Shown here: in pieces, positions 22,771-33,723 of the stretch
Position numbering within the stretch: position 1 is the stretch's first letter
How the letters are laid out: the number at the start of each line of letters is the position of its first letter
From: Candolleomyces eurysporus
Taxonomy: Eukaryota; Basidiomycota; Agaricomycetes; Agaricales; Psathyrellaceae
Length of the DNA stretch: 64,000 nt
Assembly (NCBI GenBank): GCA_027579435.1
Contig: JANBPK010000844.1
Coordinates: forward strand, 186,001-250,000
Reading direction: 5' to 3'
The notes under the pieces: model-generated
Databases searched by the model: none
Told to the model about the DNA's origin: nothing
Seen by the model: only the letters and a program-made list of their open reading frames with translations
Translations under genes and position numbers: made by a program

Positions 22771-23869
22771 TTACTGGTCCCAGGATTTGTAGCTCGCGAT
22801 TTCCTCCTTAAAAACATCTTCGACTTTCGCGTCGGATCTGGGCTTCTGGCGGGTAGATGCTATGAGCTTGAAGTTCGTATGACTCATGGAACAGTAGCAC
22901 GAGGGACAAGTGTAGCTCTGATAGCGGAGTGGAACCCGTGCACAGCCCCCACGTCTCAAACTTTGGAAGTTTGCCTTGAGCTTGGCCCCACTTTGCCGAA
23001 GTGGGAGATGTCCTCGGGAGCGCTGTCCGAGATCGTCCCACCGCAATGCTGGCAGTATTGAGCACTGCTGACATTGCCGAATGACAACTGGAACAGCCCA
23101 ATGATCCCAGCGTGAATTGGGGACTGGACGAAGGGGACGTGGCTTGTGGACGTTTGAGCACCTGATTCCGGATCCACACAAAGCGGAAGGCTGTCTCAAG
23201 TCCCAGGTACAACTTGAGCTCGTCAGGCTCGAAGATTTCCTCTTGTGTCACGATTTCGTTCAACCCTTCCCTGAGCCAATCGGCAACCTTGTGAGCTCGA
23301 GCGAAGGCGACCTTCTCAAAGGACGTCAGAGACATCCTGGACAGATTTTCGATTGCGTGATCCCTCATCTAAGCAACGTCGAGATTTTAGCATCGAGAAG
23401 AATCGAGGAATGAAGGCCACGGCTCACCATTTTTAATTTGCCATCTCGTCAATAGATTGAGAACACTCACCCATTCGTCCTTCATCAAGGCATATGCACC
23501 TGATATCACACCTTTTGGCCTGAGTTCACGCCATGTGTTAGGACTATGATTAATAAATTTAGCTTTTTCACTTACGCAGGGTATAGAACTTTCATCAGAG
23601 CACGGAAGTCCGCCACCTCGTAGCCATCTAACACTATCGGATGCTCCTTGTCCTTCCCTTCAACGCTTTCGGCATGTTTAGCTTGAGGTATGTGAAACAC
23701 GTCCGAAAAGATTTCGGAGTGTTCCGTGAACCCATGTGGAGGAACTTGGAAGATAGTTTGACCTGGCAATTCCGTTGTGATTCCCCTGAAGTAGCAATGG
23801 GATGCCATTTGGTATGCGTGTGACCTTGAAGAGCACTGTGCTCCAAACTATGGACTCTTCGCTCGTCAT
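22771..23869 (-). pseudogene. B7: frameshifted BTB zinc-ribbon gene, ARAHKVAKWL type
   Basis: The parts are exon 1 from 23869 (MTSEESIVWSTVLFK), exon 2 (FQVPPHGFTEHSEIF, GKDKEHPIVLDGYEVADF), exon 3 (KDEWVSVLNLLTRWQIKN) and exon 4 (FARAHKVADWLREGLNEI, tail EEIASYKSWDQ). Damage is clear. The donor after exon 1 is GTCACA. The start of exon 2 lacks about four bases. Within exon 4 the frame changes twice between CSSCHSAM, AQYCQHCGGTI and YTCPSC. It resembles B10 most closely. Confidence 0.75.
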
Positions 23870-24001
23870 TTTGGCTGTCGGTTCCGGCTTCAGACACTGT
23901 GCGACGGTGGTTATGTATGAGTCGCGATGGGAGGAGAAGATGTAAGGACAGCTGCTTATTTTGATGTGCGTCCATCGATACCTTGACGTGATTGGAGAAG
24001 G

Positions 24002-24021
24002 TTACGAGGCTGAGCATGTGC
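24002..24021 (-). promoter_or_regulatory. upstream element A of B7
   Basis: TTACGAGGCTGAGCATGTGC lies 133 bp before the B7 start codon. ATCGATACC lies between them near 23975. Confidence 0.4.
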
Positions 24022-24069
24022 TCTGTCAGTGGGCACTGAGAAGGCGTTAACCAAATGAATTCCTCGTTT

Positions 24070-24320
24070 GCGAACTCTCGTCTGCACTCGGATCTCAAGG
24101 TCATGTAGCGGATGCCAGCTTCCGAGCCCATGCTCAGAATTCCGTCACTCCGCGCGGGATCCAAATATTGCTATCAGGATGGGAGCTATCTTCGAAGCCC
24201 ACATCGTCGAATCGGCGCACAGATACAAGCAAAGGTCCTGTCCTGCACACCGGACGCATTTCTCGGGAATTCGAATGCAACCCTATGCCCAGAACCCTCA
24301 AGATGGTCTCTTCGACCTGA
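24070..24320 (-). pseudogene. degenerate BTB exon-2 relic
   Basis: On the - strand a CAG acceptor near 24322 is followed by VEETILRVLGIGLHSNSRE and, further on, EDSSHPDSNIW. These recall the start (VEE.IF.VPR.R...SE) and later part (DEEHPIVLEGY) of the family's BTB exon. Conservation is weak. A related relic lies at 31215-31410. Confidence 0.3.
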
Positions 24321-24708
24321 TTAGCCAGGAATGTATGCTGCGTGTATCAGCTGCGTCCCCATACATCGTCGTTGGTGGTCCTCGATGTCACCGTTTAAGG
24401 TGACTACCCCAAAATGCATTTAAAAGGTACCTATGTAACAGTGACGGCGAGGGCGAAAGGAAGCTACCCGCCGCTTGATTCATCTATCTGTTGATGATGT
24501 TGATAATGTCGATAATGAAGGAATCAGACGTCAACACAGGAGTCGTTGGCAAATTGCTCTTTGTCCTGGGCACTGAGCATCTATGAGTAGGCTAGCTTTG
24601 AATATTGGATACCTGGTATAACTCTCTTCATTGCTCAACTCATTCAGCCTTACAAAACGTACTATAAGACGCACAGAATGCTTCACGCAAAGAAGTAGCG
24701 AAGGGGTA
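24321..24708. other. spacer upstream of B7, no gene
   Basis: No protein, repeat or regulatory motif recognised beyond short AT-rich stretches. Confidence 0.4.
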
Positions 24709-25889
24709 CTACTCGTCCCAAGCCTCGTAAGAGGCTATTTCCTCCTGAAAAAACTCGTTCAGGTCGACCTTTGGAATAATCTTCTGAGTTTCACCGGTGG
24801 GTAAAATGAGCCTGAAGTTCGAAGGGGCTATGTTAACGTTGCAGGATGGACACCTGTGGCTAAGGTTGGGATTGATAGGGTAGCTACCGCACCGGCTGCA
24901 ACGCAGATTTTGCAGGTGTATGTGAAGCTGAACGCTATGGGAATTGCACGTAAAGGACCCTGAGCAGCCGCTGTAAACGTTGATGACAGTCTGTCGACTA
25001 CAGTAGTAGCAGTCCAGAGAGTCAGGGAATACTGTTTTAAGGCAAGACGGACACCCTACAGAACGCAAGGGTATGGCGTGATCCTCTTCCTTGCGCTCTG
25101 GCATTTTCTGGCCCCGGATCCACAGCAGGGTACATGCAGTCTCTACCCCCAACCGAGCTTTGAGATCGGCGAGAGGTCGAATCGGATTTTCGGAGACAAG
25201 TTCATTCAACCCGTCTCGGAACCACTTTGCGACTTTGTGCTCCCGGCCTAGCGCTGCTTTCTCCACTGGATCCAAATACAATTTCCCAAGCTCGCCGATC
25301 GCATATTCTCTGATCTACACGTCAGAGAGATGCATACACTATTCAGCCTTCAAATTCCCAGGTAGTTCAGAACGTGACTCACCGCTTTCATTTGCCATAC
25401 AGTCGACAAAGCGAGAACCCCGACCCACTCCTCCTTCGACAGGCCATACGAGCCTGATACCATGATGTGAGGCCTGCATCCGCGTTGGCTATGTACTCAG
25501 TCCATTAGGAGCGGCGAGTGACTCCACTTACTCAGGGTAAAGAACCTTCATCAGGGCGCTGAAATCGTTGGCCTTGTAACCATCCAGCATGATTGGATGT
25601 TCCTCGTCTCGTCCCTCGACATCCCCGTCGCTTCCAGTAGGAAGGTGGAACATGTTCTCAAAGACCTCCGAGTGTTCTGTGAATCTATATCGAGGAGCCT
25701 CAAAAACGATCTCCTCGACCTGGCTCCGTTCAGCTGCATATCGGTCCGTGCCGCGTCCATCGACGAGGCGCCAAAGTGCTAGATACCTTTGGTACACACC
25801 TTGAAAAAGACAGTGCCACCCCATCGGATAGGCTTGGGACGGCTGATAGCCGTTGTAGCTTTCTTCCCAGGCGCGTGGGTGTTAGACAT
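24709..25889 (-). CDS. B8: BTB zinc-ribbon protein
   Basis: Exon 1 is 25889 to about 25800 (MSNTHAPGKKATTAISRPK, then PIRWGGTVFFK). Exon 2 starts at 25719 (VEEIVFEAPRYRFTEHSE, DEEHPIMLDGYKANDFSALM) and ends about 25532. Exon 3 spans about 25475-25384 (SKEEWVGVLALSTVWQMKA). Exon 4 is 25314-24709 (GREHKVAKWFRDGLNELVSE). The ribbons are CPSC-x10-CYYC and CSRC-x12-CPSC, and the tail is EEIASYEAWDE. All joins can be made at GT/AG sites without stops. It mixes features of both subfamilies: a GREHKVAKWF helix with an ADF-like 'NDFSALMKVLYPE' core end. Confidence 0.78.
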
Positions 25890-26115
25890 GATGGTGGTAA
25901 GAGCGAAAGAAGATGATGTGGGCGCCTATCGTAATCCATCGATATGATTGATATCGCCACTATCACCCCGGAGGCTGGACGAGTATTGTATTGACTAGTG
26001 TCGGACATAGTACACAGACACAAGCGCATCGAGTATGGCTAAAAATAAATCTTCCGCAACCACTTCAGGACCGACCAAACCCCGAGGAAGGCGACAGCGG
26101 CCGAAAATCCTGACA

Positions 26116-27241
26116 CTAATTGTCTGGTAGTTCATAGTCGGCAATCTCGTCCCGAAACGCCTGGTTTATCATGGCTCTCTGTTCCTGCATCACGTGTTGC
26201 GACCCACAGAACATATTCCAGGTCTCCATACTGGTGGAGCACGAAGGACAGCTGAGATCCACGCCAAAGGGACAAGAGCTGCATTTTCTGCACCTGAAGT
26301 CCTTGCGATTGGAGTGTGGCTCCATCTTGACTGGTTTATCGGTATCGAGGAGTGTCGTAACCAGCCCCACAACACCAACTCCGTCACGTATGTAGAGATC
26401 GCTGCAACTGTCGATGTCTATATCCTGACGACAGTGGGCACAGCTGCGACTAGTCGTGAACAACGCGACGCGGCAACGCCCACACCTCAGGGACCCGAGA
26501 GTGAGAACTAGACTTTCCGACCCTCGTGTTTCGCTGCGAATCCACAACAAGGTACAAACTGTATCGGCTCCCAGTTGAGATTTAAGCTCGGAGAGTGGAC
26601 GGAATGGGCGTTCAGTAATAATCTCGTTCAGCCCTTCCTGGAACCACTGGCCAACCTTGTATTCTCGAGCGATGGCGACCTTCTCCACCGGGTTCAACGA
26701 CAGCTTTGTGAGCTCCTGTATCGCATGCGTCCTTATCTGAACGATGTCAAGTTCTGCCCCTTTCTGAGCCCTCGCCGACAAAACTCACTTTCTTCATATC
26801 CCACCGCGTTGACAAGCTCAGAACTCCCACCCATTCCTCCTTCGTGAGAGTATATGATCCAGAGATCACATCTTCATGTCTGTAAAGAAAGTTATAACGA
26901 TTAGTCTTGCGATGCTGACATCAACTAGGAGCTTAGCTCTGCGTACACAGGGTACAGAATTTTGATCAGCGCATTGAAGTCAACCGCCTTGTAACCATCC
27001 AATACGATCGGATGCTCCTCATCCCGCCCCTCCTCATTCTCGTTTCCAACTGGCAAATGGAACATAGCTTCGAAGACCTCCGAATTCTCGATGAACCTAG
27101 ACCGAGGAACTTCAAAAGCGATCTCCTCGACCTGCCCATAGCATGTTAGCATTTGCAATAGAACGGCGATCGTATCGTGCACAATACCCGCACCTTAAAG
27201 AAAACCATGCCGCCCCAGCGGATAGGCTCCGGACAAACCAT
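26116..27241 (-). CDS. B9: BTB zinc-ribbon protein
   Basis: Exon 1 is the shortest of this type: ATG at 27241, MVCPEPIRWGGMVFFK. Exon 2 starts at 27131 (VEEIAFEVPRSRFIENSE, DEEHPIVLDGYKAVDFNALI). Exon 3 follows (KEEWVGVLSLSTRWDMKK). Exon 4 is 26736-26116 (IAREYKVGQWFQEGLNEII). Ribbons are CGRC-x10-CAHC and CRKC-x10-CPSC, one residue shorter than usual in the second. The tail FRDEIADYELPDN has lost the terminal S-W-D-Q. The segment between the ribbons (DIDSCSDLYIRDG...) is more acidic than in sister genes. Confidence 0.77.
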
Positions 27242-27520
27242 CGTTGACGGATCGGATGTCCAAAATGATGGTCGGAATGAGACAACAAAGCGGGCGCTTG
27301 ATATGGGTTTATCCGTCGCAGATGAGGCCTGAGGTCACGCGGCCAAGACGAGTGTCTATTTAGAGACTAGCTGTGACCCACTCTGCGGACGCAGTGACAT
27401 GGAGACCACTTGTACCTAAAGGCAAGGCTATTTGCAGAGGTAGACCACCGTAGCTGCAGTCCTCTTTCCCGTTCCTACTCCTTCGAGCACGCTTTGGCTC
27501 TCGGCGTTGCCTTTGCCTTC
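27242..27520. other. promoter region of B9
   Basis: A clear element A is not present; GAGGCCTGAGGTCACGCGGCC near 27326 is split by the reading limit here as GAGGCCTGAGGTCACG and CGGCC and may be a degraded copy. Confidence 0.3.
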
Positions 27521-27547
27521 GACTGATTAGATTAGATCGTGGCTGTG
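27521..27547 (+). repeat. GATTAGATTAGATCGTGGCT spacer repeat
   Basis: Exact match to the core at 14141, again just ahead of a Chs7-like relic. Confidence 0.55.
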
Positions 27548-27594
27548 ATGATGACGCCATCCAGCGCTTCGTCACCGCCCGCAACTCACCATCA

Positions 27595-28740
27595 GCAACA
27601 CCCCATGGCTGGAACGAGGGAAAATTGATGACCTTCAGCCCAGGAAAGTTACCCAGATTCATGCGATCCCTCTTTCCCAAGTGCGTCACCTTTCTCCGCA
27701 CCCCTCTTGTTCGCTCAATCCTCATCTTCCCAACAGCTCCTCCGAAGCTCCCACGCAACACTCGCAAGCCTCTCTGCCGAATGGGCCTGCACACCAATAG
27801 GCGTCAACCCCAAATGTAGGATTCCCTGCTGGTACTTGGCTTGTACCACAACGTCTCGGTATCAGTCATGGCGAGCACTGTGTAGGGGAGGGCCACTGTT
27901 GGTACGTACTCTCGTACCTGTTTGGCTGGCGATCCTTTCGTTGTCTCATCGCTCTCTCCTACCTTCCTCCTCCTGCTCCAATTGCTCGTTAGCATCGACC
28001 CAATTCTATACAGACTGAATACAGCTCTGCTCCTCTACCTCCTGCCTTTGAACTTCAGTCCTCAGCATAGGGTCAACTTTGGAGTAGGCTTCGCGAGCTT
28101 TGACTGACGACCTTGGCGGTGGTACATATGGGGATGGTGGCTACGTGGCCTTGGGCGTTGTTAGTGAATGAGGGTGTTGTGCGATGTGAGTATTCTGCCT
28201 GTACTCCTTCCGTTCGCTCTCGAATTTTAATTCTCCTCTCATTTTGTCCTTCCTTCGCCCTCTCTCTCTTTTCCGCTCCACGGTCTTGGATCCGCCTCCC
28301 TTCCTTCTTGTTCCGTTTTAGATCTATCACCGTCTGCCTTGATTCAATTGTTCGGCAGGCGTTTTGGGCGACATTCCAGGTCGAGCTCGAATCGACTCAG
28401 GCATCATACTATCTCACCCACTCATTTATCTGATTCATTGACGTCCTCCATCTTTGCACCTGCATCATTGCTTCGTTTCGTTGGCGGGGTGCCGACCTCT
28501 TCGTTTAGACTCGATATCTCCCACCCATTTCGGTTGTATAGCTAGCTTTCTTTCGTTATTGCTCTTCCTACCATCATGTTCTTGACGTTTTGTGATCGAA
28601 TCGACTGGCCTCATCGACGTGCTGACTCACTCTATTCATTTGTTCCTGTGTAGGGATTGAACGGGACCGTTGACGTTGACAGGTTGTTCATTGAATCGGG
28701 TTCTTGTATTTGCGGTGGAAAGTATAATAGAAGGTGCGTC
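27595..28740 (+). pseudogene. Chs7-like relic
   Basis: Pieces in order: CTPIGVNPKC (near 27788) and LYHNVSVSVMAST (near 27840), comparable to the cysteine-containing N-terminal region; then MGMVATWPWALLVNEGVV (28125-28180), matching the MVAATFLALLVN exon of the unit at 57600; then GLNGTVDVDRLF (near 28655). Long pyrimidine-rich stretches separate them. Stops and missing segments make it non-functional. Confidence 0.45.
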
Positions 28741-29811
28741 CCGGATTTTTCTTCATTCTCTTCTCCACATTATTCTTTCAATTGCTCTTTTTTCAAACCT
28801 CCTTCGATATCTTTCGCCATCGGATCCTCCAAGTTCCGTTTTCGTCTCTCGCTTTACCTTATTCACGTTCGCTCTCCTTTCGTTCACTCTGGTTCCTCGG
28901 GGACTAGGAGTAAGGGATGTTTGCCTCCTGTCCATTCTGCTCCTCGGTTCGTCATGAGTTTACAACGGGGCAGGGATTATCAAGGAATGCGACGAGGTAA
29001 ACAAGGATGGGCATTGAGGATACGGAGAGGTAGAGTGGGACCTCGTAGGCCGTTGGGTCTACCTCGGATGGTTGTTAAGAAACCCAACCACTGGCGGCGG
29101 CTGGATATTCGTCTCTTCGTTTGGGACAGGACGGAGCCCAGAGACTCTTAAGTTCGCCGTTAGTATTTCCGTACATCACTGGCACCGGTTTGTCTGGGTG
29201 ACCGGGTGAGGGAGCCTTTCGAATGTCCTTGTCGACGCTTTTCCTCCCCTNCCCCCCTTCTCATCTGTTCTAATCCTCGCTTCGCTCTGAACTCTTGCTT
29301 GTTTCTGTAGAACAGTGGAACGGCGAGTATTTCGACGTCATGATACCCGCTCAGCCTACTGAGGGCATGAAGGACCGAACTCGAAGTCCATCGCTCGCCT
29401 GTTCGCCGGCCGATTGTTCCTATGGAGGCGTTCAATCCTTGGGCGCCTTTCTCTTCGTATTCCATTCTCATGCTATTCTAAACCACTTGACCGAATCGCT
29501 GTCAAATACCGCCCGCGCCCGATACCATACCTGACAGACGATCGATTGAGATATCCCCTACTTCTTACTACCACCAATTGCTATCTATTTGAATGGCTGC
29601 TGGCTGACGGTGGTGGTGAAGTTGGCTGCTTCCTTGCTGTTCCCTTTCGTACTAATGGCTCAATCCGAGTCCTTCCCTGCCGTAGCAGTGCACGACTCCC
29701 GCTGTACTCACTCACTTTTCGATATCGCCAATTCATGTATTTTTTTTTCGATTTACTTTCTTTTGGTATTGGTGGTTGTGTTGTTAGTTGTTAGGGTGAA
29801 GCTCGAGGCTA
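28741..29811. other. CT-rich spacer, no intact gene
   Basis: Probably the 3' remainder of the Chs7-like unit plus unrelated sequence. An N lies at 29251 before a C run. No convincing protein was seen. Confidence 0.35.
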
Positions 29812-29839
29812 GGCAAACGGCAAACGGCAAACGGCAAAC
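29812..29839 (+). repeat. GGCAAAC heptamer, four tandem copies
   Basis: The 7-base unit GGCAAAC repeats four times exactly, 65 bp beyond the stop of B10. The same GGCAAACGCGAA word starts the element-B blocks at about 38577 and 53337. Confidence 0.7.
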
Positions 29840-29903
29840 GAGCACTATATTACAACTATTCGACACATATTGCACAGGTATACAGGGGTTGACGACGATT
29901 TGG

Positions 29904-30999
29904 CTACTGATCCCAGGACTCGTAGCTTGCAATCTCTTCCTTGAAGACCTCGTTGACTTTCACATCGGATCCCGGATTTTGGCTGATGCCTATGAGCTTG
30001 AAGTTCGTATAACTTACGGAACAGCGGCACGAGGGACAAGAATAGCTCTGGAGATAGAGTGGCTGGTTTGAGCATGGCCTGCATCGTAGATTTTGCAAGT
30101 TCACGGTGAGATTGGCCCCCAGATTGGAAGGGTGGTGAATTGCGTCGGAAGCGCTGACCGATATCGTCTGCCTGCAACACTGGCAGTATTGGGCGCTCTT
30201 GAACATCGCCTTTTGACAGTTGGGACACCCCAAAGACCCCAACGTGATTTTGGGATTGGATAGGNTTTTTTGAGGCTTTGAGTGATTGATTCTGGATCCA
30301 CATCAGCCGGAAGGCCGTCTCCAGTCCTACGTGAGACTTGAGCTCGTCAGGCTCGAGGGTTTCCTCCTGTGTCACGATCTCGCTTAGTCCTTCTTTGAGC
30401 CACTCTGCGACCTTGTGAGCTCGAGCGAGGGTGACCTTTTCGACGGAGGTCAGAGACATCTTCGACAGTTTGGTGATCGCATGATCCCTCATCTGTGTAG
30501 CGATAAAATGTCGTCTCTGAGCGTCTGGAAGAATCAGGGGATCAAGGCTGTGACGCACCATCTTCATTTGCCACCGCGTCGATAAGTTTAGAACTCCAAC
30601 CCATTCGTCCTTCGTCAAGGTGTATGAACCGAATATCACGTCGCTCGGTCTGGGTCCAATCTAGGTGTGAGAGACTGCGACCGAGAGACTGAGCGAGTCG
30701 ACCTACGAAGGGTATAGAACCTTCATCAAAGCACGGAAATCCGCAACCTGGTAGCCATCCAATACTATTGGGTGCTCCTTGTCCTTTCCTTCGACGCTCT
30801 CTCCACCATCTGCTTGAGGGATATGGAACATGTTTGCAAAAACCTCGGAGTGTTCGGTGAGCCGATGTTGAGGAACTTGGAAAATGGTGGCTTCGACCTG
30901 GCTCCGACAGTCATGATGTCCATGAAGAGACGGAGCGTCGAGTGGTATACGCACCTTGAAGACGACTACGTTCCACAGGGCGGACTCCTCATTCGTCAT
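29904..30999 (-). CDS. B10: BTB zinc-ribbon protein, ARAHKVAKWL type, frame broken at an N
   Basis: Exon 1 starts at 30999 (MTNEESALWNVVVFK). Exon 2 follows (VEATIFQVPQHRLTEHSE, GKDKEHPIVLDGYQVADF, ending YPS). Exon 3 is FGSYTLTKDEWVGVLNLSTR. Exon 4 is 30492-29904 (LARAHKVAEWLKEGLSEIV). Ribbons are CPNC-x10-CQCC and CRPC-x11-CPSC, with tail EEIASYESWDQ. The only defect is a one-base frame offset exactly at the N beside a T run at 30265. Removing that uncertainty restores the frame, so the gene is probably intact and the break an assembly artefact. Confidence 0.78.
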
Positions 31000-31141
31000 C
31001 TTGGCTGTGAGTTCTGGCTTCAGGCACTACTCAGGTATAGGATCAGTACTAGTAGTGGTAGAAGGAGAAGACGAGGAACGGCGAGCCTTATCTTGATGTT
31101 TTTCCATCGATAACTTGACGTGATTGGAGAGGGTCACGCCA

Positions 31142-31160
31142 ACACGAGGCTAAACATGTG
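31142..31160 (-). promoter_or_regulatory. upstream element A of B10
   Basis: ACACGAGGCTAAACATGTG stands 143 bp before the start codon, the longest spacing seen; ATCGATAACTT lies between (near 31108). Confidence 0.4.
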
Positions 31161-31214
31161 CTATATCAGTATGGGAGGGCGGTCAATAAATGAATCACTT
31201 GGTCATGAACTCAA

Positions 31215-31410
31215 TCTCGGCACTTAAAATCCAAGGCTATGTAGGTGATGCTTGTCTCCGAACAATTGTTCTGCACACCAGACTGACCGTTCTAAGGAAT
31301 TCGAAGGTTCTAGCAACAGGGACAATGAATGGGTCTGAAATCGACGATGTGCTATGGATGCGTGAAAGAACAGAACTCGGATAATACGCACTTCCCCTTG
31401 AACAACCTCA
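31215..31410 (-). pseudogene. degenerate BTB exon-2 relic
   Basis: On the - strand a frame with VQGEVRIIRVLFFHAS lines up with the start of the relic at 24070-24320 (VEETILRVLGIGLHS) and, more distantly, with VEE.IF.VPR.RF of intact genes. Both relics sit at the same place relative to their sister genes B7 and B10, so they were duplicated together. Confidence 0.3.
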
Positions 31411-31721
31411 TTAAAAACCTCACGATTGGGGTGCCGGAAGAGTGCTTGAAATCTGATCAACGTTCATAGGACTTGGAGTGGCAAAGAACGATATAGTACC
31501 CTATTCTGTGTCAATCGGTATGAGATGCCATGCTGAATGTCGCACAGGCCAAGAATCGCCAGTTCTGTTATCCAAGATCGATCCAGTAGAGTCATATTAT
31601 CTCTAGATTTCCGACGTTGAAGTTGCTAAAAGACTACATGTAAGATTATCTATATCGGCGCGTATCCTACTCTTACTACTGCCATGTCGAACAGCGTGGA
31701 ATATGGGGGCAGGTCGTGTAA
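31411..31721. other. spacer between B11 and the BTB relic
   Basis: Nothing recognisable. Confidence 0.4.
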
Positions 31722-32928
31722 CTACTGGTCCCACGACTCGTATCTCCGAATTTCTTCTCGAAACTCCTCGTGTACCTTCTGAGAAGCACAAGTGGCATCG
31801 ATCACGCCAATAGCTGGTCTGAGCCTGAAATTATAGTATTCAGTGTTGCGAGAACAGTAAGGGCAGCAATAGGTCCCGCGTGAGATCGGTTTATTCGAAC
31901 AAGCCCTGCACCTCAGAGTGTCCAGGTTGATAGTGAGGTTCATCGTTGCAGGTGCACTCAAGGACGGTGGAAGGGAGGTGGCCATGCCTATGGTAGACGA
32001 ACCAGGAGCTATGTAGAGGGCGCTGCGATCGTCTACCGATATTATCCGAGAGCAGTTGTAGCAGTCTCTGTTCGTCTGGAATATTGCACCTGGGCAGTTG
32101 GAACATCCCAGCAGACCGAGGGAAAGGACCAAACCTGAACTTGGGGTGTTTGAAAGAGCCTGGTTTTGGATCCATACCAAGGTACATGCCGTGTCCGCCC
32201 CCAGTCTGGATTTGAGCTCGGCCAGTGGTTGGATCGGATGCTTGCAAACGATCTCGTTCAATCCCTCCTTCAGCCACTGGGGTACTTCGAACTCTCGAGC
32301 GAGGACGACCTTCTCCATCGGCTCAAGAGACATTCCGGACAGTTTAGCGATAGCATACTTCCTAATCTGCATACACCAGAGAATCGATTCAGCTATTCGC
32401 TATTGAACAAGAGCTTGTGAGAGGCGAACGGCTTACCTTCTTCATGCCCCATCTTTTCGATAAGTTGAGCACGCCAATCCAGTCTTCCATCGTCAGACTC
32501 CAGGTTCCTTCAATCACATCGTCGAGCCTAACCGCGTCCATTAATGATAGAATGAGATGCGTAGAGGATGCGACAAAGACTGACGTGGGGCATAGAACTC
32601 GGACCAGGGCAGTAAAATCTGCTGCTCTATATCCCAGGAGAACAATTGGACGATCCCTGTGCCGTCCCTCGACATCTTGTCCATCCTCAGCCTGGGGCAT
32701 ATGGAACATATCCGCGAAGACTTCCGAATTCTCGATGAAGCGGTGTTGAGGGACCTCGAAAATTATCTCTTCAACCTGTGTTACAAGTGTATGGCCGGAC
32801 CCATCAGTCACGCCATTCTACCACAGCCGTAGTCGACCAACCTTGAAGAATACCGTAGCACCCCAAAGCAGTTCAGCTCGCCCAGTTGACCTCTGGAATG
32901 TTTTGTCGTAAAGACTGGTGGTCAACAT
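31722..32928 (-). CDS. B11: BTB zinc-ribbon protein
   Basis: Exon 1 starts at 32928 (MLTTSLYDKTFQRSTGRAE, then LLWGATVFFK). Exon 2 starts about 32778 (VEEIIFEVPQHRFIENSE, GRHRDRPIVLLGYRAADF). Exon 3 reads DDVIEGTWSLTMEDWIGVL and NLSKRWGMKK. Exon 4 is about 32366-31722 (LAREFEVPQWLKEGLNEIV). Ribbons are CSNC-x10-CYNC and CRAC-x11-CPYC; the tail is EEIRRYESWDQ. The intron between exons 2 and 3 contains no stop and keeps frame, so splicing there could be optional. Its BTB core shares HRDRPIVL with B1. It is transcribed away from B12. Confidence 0.77.
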
Positions 32929-33723
32929 CCTTCGGTGGTGGTCAGAGGCAAAGGGGAACCGGCGCTTGGTCGAGCTATCCATCGATCATAAAATCACCAG
33001 ATATCATCGCACGGTCCAGGGCACGAGGCAAGGGTATGTCGTCACTTCACTCCTCTTTGGCCCCGAACGTATGAATGCAGCCCTTAAATGGCGCCCTTCC
33101 CAATCAATTCTTTCGTTTACGGAGCAACGAGAGAGGTGTTATGTGACCGCTCGTTTCAGGGGTTGGAAGACGGAAGTCCTCGCTGAGAACGGTGTTCCAG
33201 TGCCAATCACCCATGGCGGTCGGACGGTGTCTCGATTGGTGCGATGGCGCAGCAGGCCTAAAATACTCACGTTAGCCCGGAACCGACTCCTAGAGTATCC
33301 GAAACGCTCCCCGCAAGTCACTAGTCACCCACCGGTCACGCTTATCGTGAAGTTGTTGGCGGGCCTCCGGTAATCACGGCGCATTCAACTCGTCCCGAGA
33401 GATGATCATTCATTTTAGGGAGTTCTACGTGGCAATACTGCGATCAGAATGGTGGATTCAATGAAGAGCGTTGTACAATTCACAAATTGCGGCTGATCTT
33501 TTGGGTCGCCAAATCTAGTCTTCGGACATCGAACCAGACGGCAGCCCCGTGTCATGCGAAGTACCAATAAGACGCTGAGCTAGGCTTATCCTTGCCTCAA
33601 GCCTAACAAGAGTCAGCGCCCATCTCAAGGCACATGGTCGGCCTCGTGTTTGAGGGATCTTTATATGCGATCGTGACCTCAGTTTACATATCAAGTACGT
33701 TCTCTTTTCCCTCTACCACCACA
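32929..33723. promoter_or_regulatory. divergent promoter between B11 and B12
   Basis: Element A occurs twice, once for each gene: GGCACGAGGCAAGGGTATG at 33020-33038 for B11, and in opposite orientation GGCACATGGTCGGCCTCGTG at 33629-33648 for B12, 75 bp before its ATG. ATCGATCATAAAATC lies near 32982. No gene was recognised between them. Confidence 0.55.

Noticed and set aside
28657..29151. 164-residue + strand open frame with an arginine-rich end
   Set aside because: It starts inside a Chs7-like exon trace and then reads through CT-rich, probably intronic sequence.
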